The notes under the pieces: generated by a model | What the model saw: only the letters and a program-made list of their open reading frames with translations | Database searches by the model: none | What the model was told of the DNA's origin: nothing | In this document: positions 1-8,618 of the stretch, piece by piece | Layout: every line of letters begins with the position of its first letter | Position numbering within the stretch: the first letter of the stretch is position 1 | Translations under genes and position numbers: made by a program | NCBI GenBank assembly: GCA_030374765.1 | Contig: JARGXX010000129.1 | Coordinates: forward strand, 558,001-622,000 | Source: Agarophyton chilense | Lineage: Eukaryota > Rhodophyta > Florideophyceae > Gracilariales > Gracilariaceae | Length of the DNA stretch: 64,000 bases | Reading direction: 5' to 3'

Positions 1-101
1 GAGCTCAACCATGAGCTCTGCGCTCTGTGCTTTGGCTTGGGCAGTCCATTTTGCGCGCTGTCGGGTTGCATGAGCCCACCGAACTTCATTTCGCTTCCGC
101 C

Positions 102-746
102 ATGGCCACGCGTTGCGCCTTCGTGCCGGCGGCGCTGCTGGTGCGCGTATCGCCGACGCGCGTCGTCGTCACTGCCTGCGCGCCGCGTCCCCGCGCCGCC
201 GCGTTGGCCACCACAGCCGTGGTGGTGGTGGCGGCCGCCGTGGCCGCCGCCGCCGCAATGTGTGGCGCGCCCGATCATTCGCTCGCCTACGGACTGGTGC
301 AGGGCCGTTTGGACAAGTGTCGCGGCGATATGCCGTGCGTGAGCACGGCGTCCGTGGCAAATCCCAGCAAGTTCGGCGCGCCCTGGACGTATCGCCCGCA
401 GACGGACGACGCCGACGCCGCGTGGCACGCGCTCAAGGCCGCTTTAGAGGCCAGTCGCGACCGCGGACGCATCGTCGAGAGCGTGGACGGTCCACAGTTG
501 TATTACCTTCGCGCCGAGTTTCCGTCATCGTTTCGCGGCGTGGACGACGTGGAGTTTCGTCTCATTCCGGAAGAGGCGTTGGTGACGTACCGCAGCGCAT
601 CCAGAGAGGCCATTTTCTTGTATCCTTTGCAGACGCCAATTAACACGGACAAGAACAAGACGCGACTGCTGGACGTTCGTCAGGCGCTTGGGTGGGACGA
701 ATTTGCAGGCTTCAATGTGTTTGGTGTTGACACACCGTTGTCGTGA
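102..746 (+). CDS. DUF1499 family protein, probably plastid/lumen targeted
   Basis: The frame encodes 214 residues from the ATG at 102; it stays open upstream but only to a GTG near 27, so 102 is the better start. The N-terminus is rich in Arg, Ala and Val with an uninterrupted hydrophobic Val/Ala stretch at about residues 38-52, like a bipartite plastid transit peptide or a membrane anchor. The rest has the DUF1499 pattern: CRGDMPCVST near the front, an Ala-rich helix, YYLRAEFPSSFRGVDDVEF, RSASREAIF, and a closing segment that resembles the family's N-R-x-R-I region. The family occurs in cyanobacteria, plastids and some proteobacteria and has no agreed biochemical role. Family assignment is fairly secure; the location is inferred. 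Confidence 0.75.
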   Translation: MATRCAFVPAALLVRVSPTRVVVTACAPRPRAAALATTAVVVVAAAVAAAAAMCGAPDHSLAYGLVQGRLDKCRGDMPCVSTASVANPSKFGAPWTYRPQTDDADAAWHALKAALEASRDRGRIVESVDGPQLYYLRAEFPSSFRGVDDVEFRLIPEEALVTYRSASREAIFLYPLQTPINTDKNKTRLLDVRQALGWDEFAGFNVFGVDTPLS

Positions 747-1154
747 GGGCACAGTTAATTGCACGTGTAATTGCAGGCCAAAAAAGGGAATTGCCAAATT
801 GGGCAAGCTTCCGCTATGCACATGCGCGCGTTTCATTGGGCGCCACACCCGTAAAACTTTAGTTTGTGCATATCAGCCACACGCACCACGTGGAAGCGAA
901 GCGGCGTGTTTCGCGTTCATTGGCGGCGCGTGTCCGCGGCACACGGCGCGTGCATATGCGTCTCGAGTTTGCGTCCAAACATAAGCACGCAGCCCCCCCC
1001 CCCCCCCCCCCCCCGTTTGCTTGACTGCGCATGCCGTCATCTCCATTGTGCACGACCACGCGCCCGTCTCCACCCTCGTTCATCTCTGTCCGTCCTTCCG
1101 CTGTGCGTCTTGTTTCTCTTCTCCACGCGTTTTCGTCCACATCGCTGCCGTGCT
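747..1154. other. intergenic, putative promoter region with poly-C tract
   Basis: This stretch between the DUF1499 gene and the proline-rich gene shows no convincing gene. It holds one CACGTG at 887-892 and a pure run of 22 C at 993-1014. The rest is moderately GC-rich, non-repetitive sequence. Confidence 0.5.
993..1014. repeat. poly-C homopolymer, 22 nt
   Basis: An uninterrupted run of 22 cytosines lies about 140 bp upstream of the next ATG. Runs this long are unstable in replication and sequencing, so the exact length should be treated as approximate. Confidence 0.9.
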
Positions 1155-1733
1155 ATGCCGTCGTCTGCTGCACCGCGTTCGGCGCCCGTGCCCATTGTCT
1201 CGTTGCGAGTGTCATCGCCATCGCCACCACCAACACAAACCCATTTGTCTCCGTCGCACTCGCGCGCGTCCTTGTGCGCAGCTGCGCGCAGCGCGCCGGG
1301 GCCAGCCGTGCTGGGCTGTGCCACAGGCGAGATGCGGCGCATGCGCTCCGTTCTGGACATGAAACTAGGCGCCATGGCAGCGTCGTTCGACGCGTCGTTG
1401 TCACCGCCACCGCCGTCGTCTCAACATTCATCGCCACCGCCATCGCCCTCTCCACCTTCATCGTTGTCAACATCGCCACCAGCGTCGCCACCACCAGCGT
1501 CGCCACCACCAGCGTCGCCACCACCAGCGTCGCCACCAGTGTCTCCATACGCGCCGCTGCGCGCGGCCGAGGTGGTGGACGCGTTCGGCATCGCCATCCC
1601 GCGCAGCACGCAGCGACACATGAGACAACACGGTGCGCACGAACCGGTACGCTGTCGCCTACCTGACGGCGGCTGCGCGCTCGTGCTGGCCGACTCGCCC
1701 TCGTCACTGGACCTGTCAGCGTTGCTATGCTGA
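1155..1733 (+). CDS. proline/serine-rich hypothetical protein
   Basis: I do not recognise this protein. From the ATG at 1155 it has 192 residues. The middle is low-complexity Pro/Ser sequence built on an in-frame 15-bp minisatellite that encodes repeats of A-S-P-P-P. The last 60 residues are not low complexity (APLRAAEVVDAFGIAIP, RCRLPDGGCALVLADS) and look like a small folded or binding segment. The frame also runs on upstream, but only from a TTG. GC content and codon use match the neighbouring MscS gene. It could be a real small gene or a chance frame in GC-rich DNA; the structured C-terminus favours a gene. Confidence 0.45.
   Translation: MPSSAAPRSAPVPIVSLRVSSPSPPPTQTHLSPSHSRASLCAAARSAPGPAVLGCATGEMRRMRSVLDMKLGAMAASFDASLSPPPPSSQHSSPPPSPSPPSSLSTSPPASPPPASPPPASPPPASPPVSPYAPLRAAEVVDAFGIAIPRSTQRHMRQHGAHEPVRCRLPDGGCALVLADSPSSLDLSALLC
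1478..1540. repeat. 15-bp minisatellite in coding sequence
   Basis: About four tandem copies of a 15-bp unit containing ccaccaccagcgtcg encode the A-S-P-P-P repeats of the proline-rich protein. Length multiples of three keep the frame. Confidence 0.75.
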
Positions 1734-1773
1734 GCTGAGCCGAGCTGAGCTGAGCGCCGCGGAGAGCGAGCGC

Positions 1774-1779
1774 TATAAA
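1774..1779 (+). promoter_or_regulatory. possible TATA box upstream of the MscS gene
   Basis: TATAAA lies about 200 bp upstream of the MscS ATG in otherwise GC-rich DNA. Two CACGTG sites follow at 1829 and 1857. The transcription start has not been seen, so this is a suggestion only. Confidence 0.35.
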
Positions 1780-1981
1780 CACCACTCCCCTCCCCCCTCC
1801 CGCCTGCCTACCCCCGCCTTCGCTGCGGCACGTGACCCACGCGCGTTCCACTTGTCCACGTGGAACCCGTGGCCACGCGTCCAGCGCGCGTTCTCGCGCA
1901 GCTTTCCGAGCCTTTTAGGCGTTGTGTGTGTGTGTGCGCGCGCCGCACGGGACACAACGCGTTGCGTCGCAGCTCGCCGCC

Positions 1982-4900
1982 ATGCGCCGCGCGCTCGCCG
2001 CCACTCTGCCGCTCGCCTTCGTCGCGCCGCTGCCGTTGTTGCTGCCCTTCTCTCCATCGCCGTCTTCGTCGACGTTGCGCGCGTCGCGCCGCGCGCGCCG
2101 TTCGCCTCGCTATGGCGCCGTCACCGTCGCCCTCATCGTCGTCAAACGCGTTGCCGCCGAGGAGGAGGCGCTTGCGCGCCGCGCTGCCGTGCAGCCGCCT
2201 TCCCCCGACGCCCCGCTCTTCGAGTATAGCGCCCAGCCCGCCGCAGCGCCGCACCCCGTCGAGTCGCGCCCCACCCCGCCTGATGTGCTGCCCACCTCCA
2301 TCACGCCGCGCGTCCAGCCCGTCCTGCGTCCCACCGCCCCGTCTTCGTCGTCTTCGTCGTCTTCGTCGTCTTCGTCGTCTCCGTCGCCTCCGTCGCCCTC
2401 CTCGCCCTCCTCGCCCTCCTCGCCTCCCCCCCCTTCGCGTTTGACCGCGCTGCGCGTCATGCAACTGCACTCCCTGGTTGCGCCCTCCCTCCGCTTGCCC
2501 TCCACCCAACGCGCCATCGTCATGGCCGGAGAGCTCGCCCTCACGCTCTCCGTCCTTCTGTTGCTGCGCGCCGGCGTTTCCAGCACCCTGCGTTGGGTCC
2601 ACACTCGTCTCAACGCCACGCGCGGGCTCAGCACCAACATTCCCTACGAGGCAAGCGTTTTCGAGTGCATGCAGCGCCCGCTCCAGTTTCTAAGCCTCTT
2701 CACTGTCGGCACCGCCCTCGCCGAGGCCGTCAGCCGCCCCCTCGCCGCTACCGTCCTCGTCAAGCACATCATGACTCTGCGCGAGCTCAGCATTATCTTC
2801 TCAGCCACGTGGTTCCTGCTGCGCTGGATCAATCGCATCAAGAATCGCTTTGCTCTAGACAAGCGCGTCGAGAAGGCCCAGATTGACGCCACCTCGCGCA
2901 TCGCCACCGTCGCCATCGTCGTCGTCTCCCTCCTCATCTCCCTGGACACCATCGGCGTCAACATCCAGACCGTCCTCGCCTTTGGTGGTATTGGTGGTGT
3001 CGCCATTGGTTTTGCCGGCCGCGAAATCATCTCCAACTTCTTTGGCGGCTTCATGATATTCGTCACCCAGCCCTTCTCCGTCGGCGAATGGATTCGCAGC
3101 ATTGAGGAGCGCGAGCTCAACGGCACCGTCGAGGACATTGGCTGGTACCTCACCCGCGTCAGGACCTGGGACAAGCGTCCGCTCTACATTCCCAACTCGC
3201 GCTTTTCTACCCTCATTGTTGAGAATGGTTCGCGCATGGACAATCGCCGCATCCTGCATACCATCCACCTGCGCCACGAGGATATGCCCGTCGTGCCCAC
3301 CATTGTCACCCACATTGAGAACCTTCTCATATCCCATCCGGAGCTCGACCCGCGCCAGCACCGCCTCGCTTACCTCGATTCCTTTGATGAATTTTCTGTC
3401 AAGATTTGGGTCAGCTGCTACACCAAGTCCGTCTTTCTGTACGACTTCCGCCGCGTCCAACAGGACTTGCTCCTCAAGTGCCACCAGATAATCCGCGCCG
3501 CCGGCGCCAAGCTGGCCACAAGAAACACGCGCGATGTGCGTCCCGGTGTTGATACCGATCGCTACGGCCCGTTTGGCCGCAACGCCACCTTCGGCTCCGT
3601 GCTCAACGGCGCGTCTGTGCCAGAAAAGCCGCCCAGTACAACCCCAGAAAACTATGATGTCCCAGGCGCGATGCAGTACGGACAGCCCCACCCCACCTTC
3701 CACACCATTGAGAGCGGTATTGATCCCAAACGCTACAACCGACATGTTTCCCCCTCTGCTGCCACTCCCTCCCGCGAGTCCCTCTCGAATCGCAACTCAA
3801 GCTCGGCGAAATCCCTCTCCGAGGCTGCCATGGAGGCCTCTGCCGCCGCGTTTTTGTTCGCCCAGCGAGCCGCCATGCGACAGAAGGACGGAAACGGCCC
3901 TGGCGGAGAAGGTGTTCGGAGTCACCCCGAGCGTGAGGCCAACTCCGCCTCTGCTGCGGAGCTATCAAACGATCCTTCCCCCGTGCAAGGCTCTGCAGGT
4001 GGCCAGATGAAGATCAGCCGAGCCCCACCCCGAAACGAAATGGCAGAAAACACCATGCAAGGCGCTGACGGGGTAGCTGATGCCAAGGCGCTTCAAAACG
4101 CCTCTGCGGGCCAGATGAAGATAAGCCGCGCTCCTCCGAAGGGCGACGGCATGGAGAACAGTTTGCGTGACGCCACCAGTGCCGAAGCTGGGTCGGAGCA
4201 GAGAGCCGCTCCGGGTCAACCATCGGGCCAGATGAGGATTAGTCGCGCCCCTCCGCGCGTAGACTCTTCTGATTCCGCCATGGCTGGGAAGGACGATTTG
4301 AAAGCGCCACAAGCAAACGTCGCAGCGGCGCAGATGAAAATTTCTCGAGCCCCCTCCAAAGGCGAAACCACGGAGAGCAGCTCGGTGCCACCCGATTCCA
4401 CAACTTCCAGCTCGCCGTCGACGAGACAGACGAGAGCACCTCGTACTTCTCGCCCATCGTCAGATACTTCAAGCAGTGTAGTTTCATCTGGGGACAGTAT
4501 CACCGATGCAAGGCATCATGCAGGTTCGCCATCTGGACTAATGAAAATTAGTCGAGCACCACCTCGTAGAGAAGTTGAAGATATGGTGGGTGGCACAAGA
4601 TCCGATCTGTTTGACGACAATAATAATCGCCAATCACCCGCCAATGTGGGCGGGAAGAGCAATATCCCTCAATCCTCTCGACCTGATGAGAAGAACGCCA
4701 TGTCTCACGGCTCGGTGCCAAGGAGGAACGCTGCAAAGGATAGTGGTACCGTTCAGTCAGCACAAGAAAATGTCGGTCATTCCGCGGTAGCATACACATC
4801 AAATAAGGAACATCAAGATCCAAATTACGTCGCCCCCACCGCGGCTTCGCAGAGTCGGACAAGTCCCACTTCGGTCAAGGAGAGCGGCGAAGCTCCGAGG

Positions 4901-5167
4901 CATTCCGGAATTACAGCCTCTGAGGAGGGCAGCAATGATTCCTTGCACAGTTTTAGAAGAAAGGAAGAAAAGGTGAGCAATGTGGAACGGGGGGAGGAGG
5001 GCAACCTTCAAAATTTTGAGATTCATCATGTTCCCGATCCCTCGCTGAAGCACGAGGCTGAGCCACAATCCTCCACTAACATGCCGACGCAGATGACAAA
5101 GGACGGCCTTACACGCCCAATGCACACGGCTCCAGTTGGCGAGGAGGGCCCAGAGTCGATCAAGTGA
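1982..5167 (+). CDS. MscS-family mechanosensitive ion channel with motif-repeat tail
   Basis: The frame gives 1061 residues from an ATG in a strong context (cgccgccatgc). Residues 1-50 are Arg/Ala/Leu-rich and could be a plastid or secretory leader, followed by a Ser/Pro low-complexity stretch with a poly-Ser run from about residue 120. Hydrophobic helices start near residue 178. The MscS core spans about residues 300-520: a pore-lining helix rich in Gly and Ala (FGGIGGVAIGFAGREIISNF), then the beta domain with QPFSVGEWI and the LYIPNSRFS motif. The last 540 residues are predicted disordered and contain five copies of [G/A]-[Q/L]-M-[K/R]-I-S-R-A-P, starting at residues 674, 710, 749, 783 and 852. 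MscS proteins release osmolytes when membrane tension rises, in plastid, mitochondrial or plasma membranes. Usual family length is 280-800 residues; the long tail is unusual. The channel call is secure; the tail's function is unknown. Confidence 0.9.
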   Translation: MRRALAATLPLAFVAPLPLLLPFSPSPSSSTLRASRRARRSPRYGAVTVALIVVKRVAAEEEALARRAAVQPPSPDAPLFEYSAQPAAAPHPVESRPTPPDVLPTSITPRVQPVLRPTAPSSSSSSSSSSSSSPSPPSPSSPSSPSSPPPPSRLTALRVMQLHSLVAPSLRLPSTQRAIVMAGELALTLSVLLLLRAGVSSTLRWVHTRLNATRGLSTNIPYEASVFECMQRPLQFLSLFTVGTALAEAVSRPLAATVLVKHIMTLRELSIIFSATWFLLRWINRIKNRFALDKRVEKAQIDATSRIATVAIVVVSLLISLDTIGVNIQTVLAFGGIGGVAIGFAGREIISNFFGGFMIFVTQPFSVGEWIRSIEERELNGTVEDIGWYLTRVRTWDKRPLYIPNSRFSTLIVENGSRMDNRRILHTIHLRHEDMPVVPTIVTHIENLLISHPELDPRQHRLAYLDSFDEFSVKIWVSCYTKSVFLYDFRRVQQDLLLKCHQIIRAAGAKLATRNTRDVRPGVDTDRYGPFGRNATFGSVLNGASVPEKPPSTTPENYDVPGAMQYGQPHPTFHTIESGIDPKRYNRHVSPSAATPSRESLSNRNSSSAKSLSEAAMEASAAAFLFAQRAAMRQKDGNGPGGEGVRSHPEREANSASAAELSNDPSPVQGSAGGQMKISRAPPRNEMAENTMQGADGVADAKALQNASAGQMKISRAPPKGDGMENSLRDATSAEAGSEQRAAPGQPSGQMRISRAPPRVDSSDSAMAGKDDLKAPQANVAAAQMKISRAPSKGETTESSSVPPDSTTSSSPSTRQTRAPRTSRPSSDTSSSVVSSGDSITDARHHAGSPSGLMKISRAPPRREVEDMVGGTRSDLFDDNNNRQSPANVGGKSNIPQSSRPDEKNAMSHGSVPRRNAAKDSGTVQSAQENVGHSAVAYTSNKEHQDPNYVAPTAASQSRTSPTSVKESGEAPRHSGITASEEGSNDSLHSFRRKEEKVSNVERGEEGNLQNFEIHHVPDPSLKHEAEPQSSTNMPTQMTKDGLTRPMHTAPVGEEGPESIK
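4001..4567 (+). repeat. five coding copies of the MKISRAPP motif
   Basis: Five segments in the MscS tail encode near-identical 11-residue motifs (for example GQMKISRAPPR), beginning at bases 4001, 4109, 4226, 4328 and 4535. The spacers between them are 35-70 residues, acidic or Ser-rich, and not conserved with one another. The codons differ between copies, so the peptide rather than the DNA appears to be maintained. Confidence 0.9.
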
Positions 5168-6410
5168 GAGAGTTGGGGGAACATGTATGACTGTATACTG
5201 GATCGTAGACGTGGCGTACGCATCGTGGTTTGAGCTACAAGGGTGACGAGAACTCGATCACACGCAGCCAGAGCGTTGAATGCATTGTTGTTTTCGAAGA
5301 TATAAGCGACTGTGGATACACTACGGGATTTGTATAACTTGCACATAAACACTTTACAAAGAACATCGACAGACGCGACGACAAGCTTATTATGTTTCAA
5401 CACTGAGCCCAAAGTTTTTTCTCGACAAAACACGCAAGAAGAGTAAAGCACCTTGTTTGAAAAGCTTATTTTGTGCACGACTTGCTTGGTGGTCTGCAGG
5501 CTTCGACATGCAGGTACACGTCGACGGGGTGGGGTTGTTTTGATTGAGCGATTTTGTGCGGATCGCCTCCGTCATTAGTGTTGTGCGGGTCTCGGTGCAT
5601 CGTTGATGATGAGTGAGGAGGTTCCGTTCGGACAGCCGAAGGTGACAGCTGCCCGTCATGTGTGTGGGAAGACAGCGTAGACGAGAGCATGGCGAAAAGA
5701 AATAAACGGCAGTTTCGCACGCGAAGAACATAAAGTAAACAGAAGTGCACTAGAGTTAGTTAGTTGGTAATGTCAATGAACGATGTAATCAAGGGATCTA
5801 GTAGGGGCGGGCATGACCTGACGCAGATGTATACATGGTAGCATCGCGCTTCCCCACCCGTGCGGGAGGTGGGGGAGCGCGAGCACCCATGCGCACATAA
5901 GCGGCGGTCATACGCGACGTATGTATCTACGGTACAATGGCCAGGGAATAGCCCCAAGTGCACAGCTGCCGACTCAATGAGCAAGCTTCGATGAAGTCTG
6001 CGAGAGAAAAGAAAGTCGAGAGAGAGCGCGCGATCATATTCGGAAGTAGATTAGTTGCGTGTCCCGCGTGTGCAACGTGGACGGAACAGAGAGAAGAAAG
6101 CGTACCGGTGCCGGGTGCAGCCGATTCATATCGGTCGCCGTGGGTGTGTCGCTCTACGCGCGAGCGCCTGTCTGGTGGCCACGGCGGCAGCGCGTCTCAC
6201 CTCCGCTGCGCCCGCGCGTCTGCCTCGCGCGGTTAGCCGCACAGACCATCCCGTGACAAAACGCCCTACCACTCGCTCTTCTTCTTCTTCTTCTTCTTCG
6301 TATCTCTTCTCCCAAGCTCCGCCGGCGTGCGCTTTGTACCAAGCCTGTCCTGTTGTCTCAGCTTTCCGTCACGTATCTTGCCTCTTTGTTCCGCTGGAGC
6401 ACGCCGTATT
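5168..6410. other. intergenic region without a supported gene
   Basis: About 1.2 kb between the MscS and TMEM161-like genes. It contains a strong hairpin at 5845-5881 and, close to the next gene, a CTT/TTC microsatellite at about 6275-6300 that probably lies in the leader of the TMEM161-like mRNA. Several short open frames on the minus strand have no recognisable product. Confidence 0.4.
5845..5881. other. strong 14-bp inverted repeat (hairpin)
   Basis: Arms cgcgcttccccacc (5845-5858) and ggtgggggagcgcg (5868-5881) pair with a single G-U wobble around a 9-nt loop. It lies in the gap between two genes on the same strand. It could be part of a structured RNA, a 3' end signal or chance. Confidence 0.6.
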
Positions 6411-7895
6411 ATGGCCATCTTATCCCCCGCCTTGGTGGTTGCCATGTGCGTCATGTTCATTCTCACCCGCCTGCACTCCCATTTCTATATATTCGAGCGT
6501 CCACTGCTCTTCGGTCTCAAGTACTGCGTCGAGCCAGAGAACGCACATCTGGAAGCCATAGCGCAAGCTGGCGCTAAGAGCTCGCAACCGGGAAAGAAGA
6601 AGAGCAGGCAATCGTCGGCTGCTTCCAAAACTAAACTTACCGCCAGTGCTCTTCCTGTGCGTCGAGGAAAGATTTCTGAAACCTTCTTTCCCACAGAGTC
6701 CGAGTTTCCCCATCACCGCGAACTGGCTCATATCACAGGTATTGTTTGCGGCTATCTTGCAGCTTTTCTCTTTGAGGATGTAGTTGGTTGTTTCTTTCCC
6801 GCTTTGTTGGCGAATAAGCGTTCGGTCTATGTAGCTGTGTTTGCTGTCTGTTTTGCATTGTATGAGTTGCTGCTCATTTCAACCAGTCTCACTTCTCGAA
6901 AAGCGATGATTGCGCTCACTGCTGCTTCGTGGATAGTCTCTATCTTTCTTGTATCTGGCGGCGATTACCGAAACTTTGTCAAGTTTGACAAGGCTTTTCA
7001 AGCTCTGCAAAGCGAGGCACACAGTGTGCTTACGGGTCGGTTTGGTGTAGACGTCAACAAGGCACAAACGTATGCACGCAATATCGCTATTTGCGCTCGT
7101 GTGCTTATTTCCACAATCGCTGCATTGATAGCTGCGTCCAGTGCCGTTCCTGCACGCCGCTTCTCGCGCATCGATTATGATCTTAATCTGCAGTATAGAA
7201 TGGACATCAGCGAACACCAAACTGACCCCTATTCTCTGGGACCGGTTACATCATTAACAATGGTTCGCATTGCGCTTGACTACACCCTTCCGTTGTTATT
7301 CGCCTTTCTGTGGACTGTTGTTCCAAGAGATGAAGACATGTACAGTTCATGGCGTATCCTTTCCCTCTTGGTATGTGTTATCGCCAAGGGGACCATGGCT
7401 CGAATAAGGATTCAGGGTTATCTTGATGGTGCAATAGACGCGTACAGACGATTCTGGACGGAAAAACCCGTGAATGGTGTGGCTGAAGCTGGTCGCAGTT
7501 GTTCATTTCAGGTCATCGGGACTTCTTTCTATTTGATTCTAATCACCGTTGCATACATTGGTCCTCCGGTCATCACTCTTTTGCTGACTCTGGTTGCAAA
7601 GCATGATGGCGGCTTTCGGATGCCGTTTTGCCGTCCTAGGGGGGTTGACCAAGGTTTACAGCTCGAAACTTTCTTCCGCGAAATAGCGGGCTTTCTTGCC
7701 TGGTGGAGCGTTGCTTCTTATGCTCTATTTGGCAGCATGTCGATTTTAAGCGAGTTCATAATAGACGTTATTGATCCAAGTGGTCGTGACCGTCGAAAAA
7801 AGCTTCCATCCGCCTCCAGCGCTTCAGAGCGGCGAAGGGAGAAACGCCTGGTACAAGAACGAATGATGAAAGGCCGTCTTCAGCCGGCAAGATGA
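6411..7895 (+). CDS. TMEM161-like multi-pass membrane protein
   Basis: The ATG at 6411 gives 494 residues, close to the 480-490 of animal TMEM161A/B. The first helix is followed by an H-x-H-F-Y-I-F-E-R-P-L-L-F-G-L-K-Y segment and a Pro-Glu-Asn-containing strand like the family's N-terminus. A basic Lys/Ser linker follows, then about seven more hydrophobic helices, with ARNIAICARVLIS in the middle and a Trp-rich helix near the end (FLAWWSVASYALFG). The C-terminus is basic and cytosolic-looking. TMEM161 proteins affect ion currents and stress responses in animals, but no molecular activity is agreed. The assignment rests on this overall pattern, not an alignment. Confidence 0.7.
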   Translation: MAILSPALVVAMCVMFILTRLHSHFYIFERPLLFGLKYCVEPENAHLEAIAQAGAKSSQPGKKKSRQSSAASKTKLTASALPVRRGKISETFFPTESEFPHHRELAHITGIVCGYLAAFLFEDVVGCFFPALLANKRSVYVAVFAVCFALYELLLISTSLTSRKAMIALTAASWIVSIFLVSGGDYRNFVKFDKAFQALQSEAHSVLTGRFGVDVNKAQTYARNIAICARVLISTIAALIAASSAVPARRFSRIDYDLNLQYRMDISEHQTDPYSLGPVTSLTMVRIALDYTLPLLFAFLWTVVPRDEDMYSSWRILSLLVCVIAKGTMARIRIQGYLDGAIDAYRRFWTEKPVNGVAEAGRSCSFQVIGTSFYLILITVAYIGPPVITLLLTLVAKHDGGFRMPFCRPRGVDQGLQLETFFREIAGFLAWWSVASYALFGSMSILSEFIIDVIDPSGRDRRKKLPSASSASERRREKRLVQERMMKGRLQPAR

Positions 7896-8174
7896 AGTCT
7901 CGCTCGGAATCGCTGATAGGGGTAAGTGGCAAGAGTGCATGCCCTGCAAGTATTTTTCCGGGCACTGTATGACGTGCAGTCTGTGCCCTCTCCCTCTCTC
8001 TCAAGAGGATGTTCTGTGTGAAGGGCATAAATTATCACAAAACCTTTGGCCTTGATGATCAGGTTGTTTGTGTTCAGAGTCGGATTTGTTTTGCAGGAGT
8101 GTAGCTTGTCTCGCATTTCAACACAAGTCGCAGCCTATTTTTCATAAACTCTCCTTCCTTTTCGGACTGATAAT

Positions 8175-8618
8175 ATGGGCCGAAGAGGCGGCGGTGGAGG
8201 CAGTGCGGGCGGAGGTCGAAGTGGTAAACGAACCCAAATCGAATACAAACGAGTTGTGCCAAAATTTCTTCGTGGACTTGTGAAAGACGGGCAGGTAGAT
8301 CCTGTGCAAGCAAAGCACGAGTCTGCTACGCATCATCTCGGGGAGAATGCCGAAGACAGGCGACAGAGACGGGAAGAAAACTCTCCTGAAAACGCAAAGA
8401 AGGTGATTGAAGCCCTGGAGAAAGAGGGGTTTTCTGTGGTGTGTGCTGATGAGGAGCAAAGCAGAAAGACTAGTGGTGCTCGAGTTCCGGAAGGCAAAAT
8501 GTCGTATAGACTTGCAACTAGGGGGATCGAAAAGACAAAGAAATCAAGTAAAGTTGTGAAAAGTAGGAAGAAGCTTAGTTTTGACTTCGATGACGATAGC
8601 GAGGATAATGAACTCTGA
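8175..8618 (+). CDS. KIAA1143/DUF4604-like small nuclear-type protein
   Basis: 147 residues from an ATG at 8175. It starts with a Gly/Arg segment, then Q-I-E-Y-K-R-V-V-P-K-F-L-R-G-L, which matches the V-P-x-F-L start of the DUF4604 family. A charged helix (KKVIEALEKEG) follows, and it ends with LSFDFDDDSEDNEL, the acidic L-S-F-D-[DN]-x-E end that is typical of this family. The protein is highly charged and probably nuclear. Family members have no established function. It lies 279 bp downstream of the TMEM161-like gene on the same strand. Confidence 0.7.
   Translation: MGRRGGGGGSAGGGRSGKRTQIEYKRVVPKFLRGLVKDGQVDPVQAKHESATHHLGENAEDRRQRREENSPENAKKVIEALEKEGFSVVCADEEQSRKTSGARVPEGKMSYRLATRGIEKTKKSSKVVKSRKKLSFDFDDDSEDNEL

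Noticed and set aside
1808-2640. Long Arg/Gly-rich open frames on the minus strand opposite the MscS start
   Set aside because: They are the mirror of Ser/Pro codon repeats in GC-rich DNA; low complexity and no start context.
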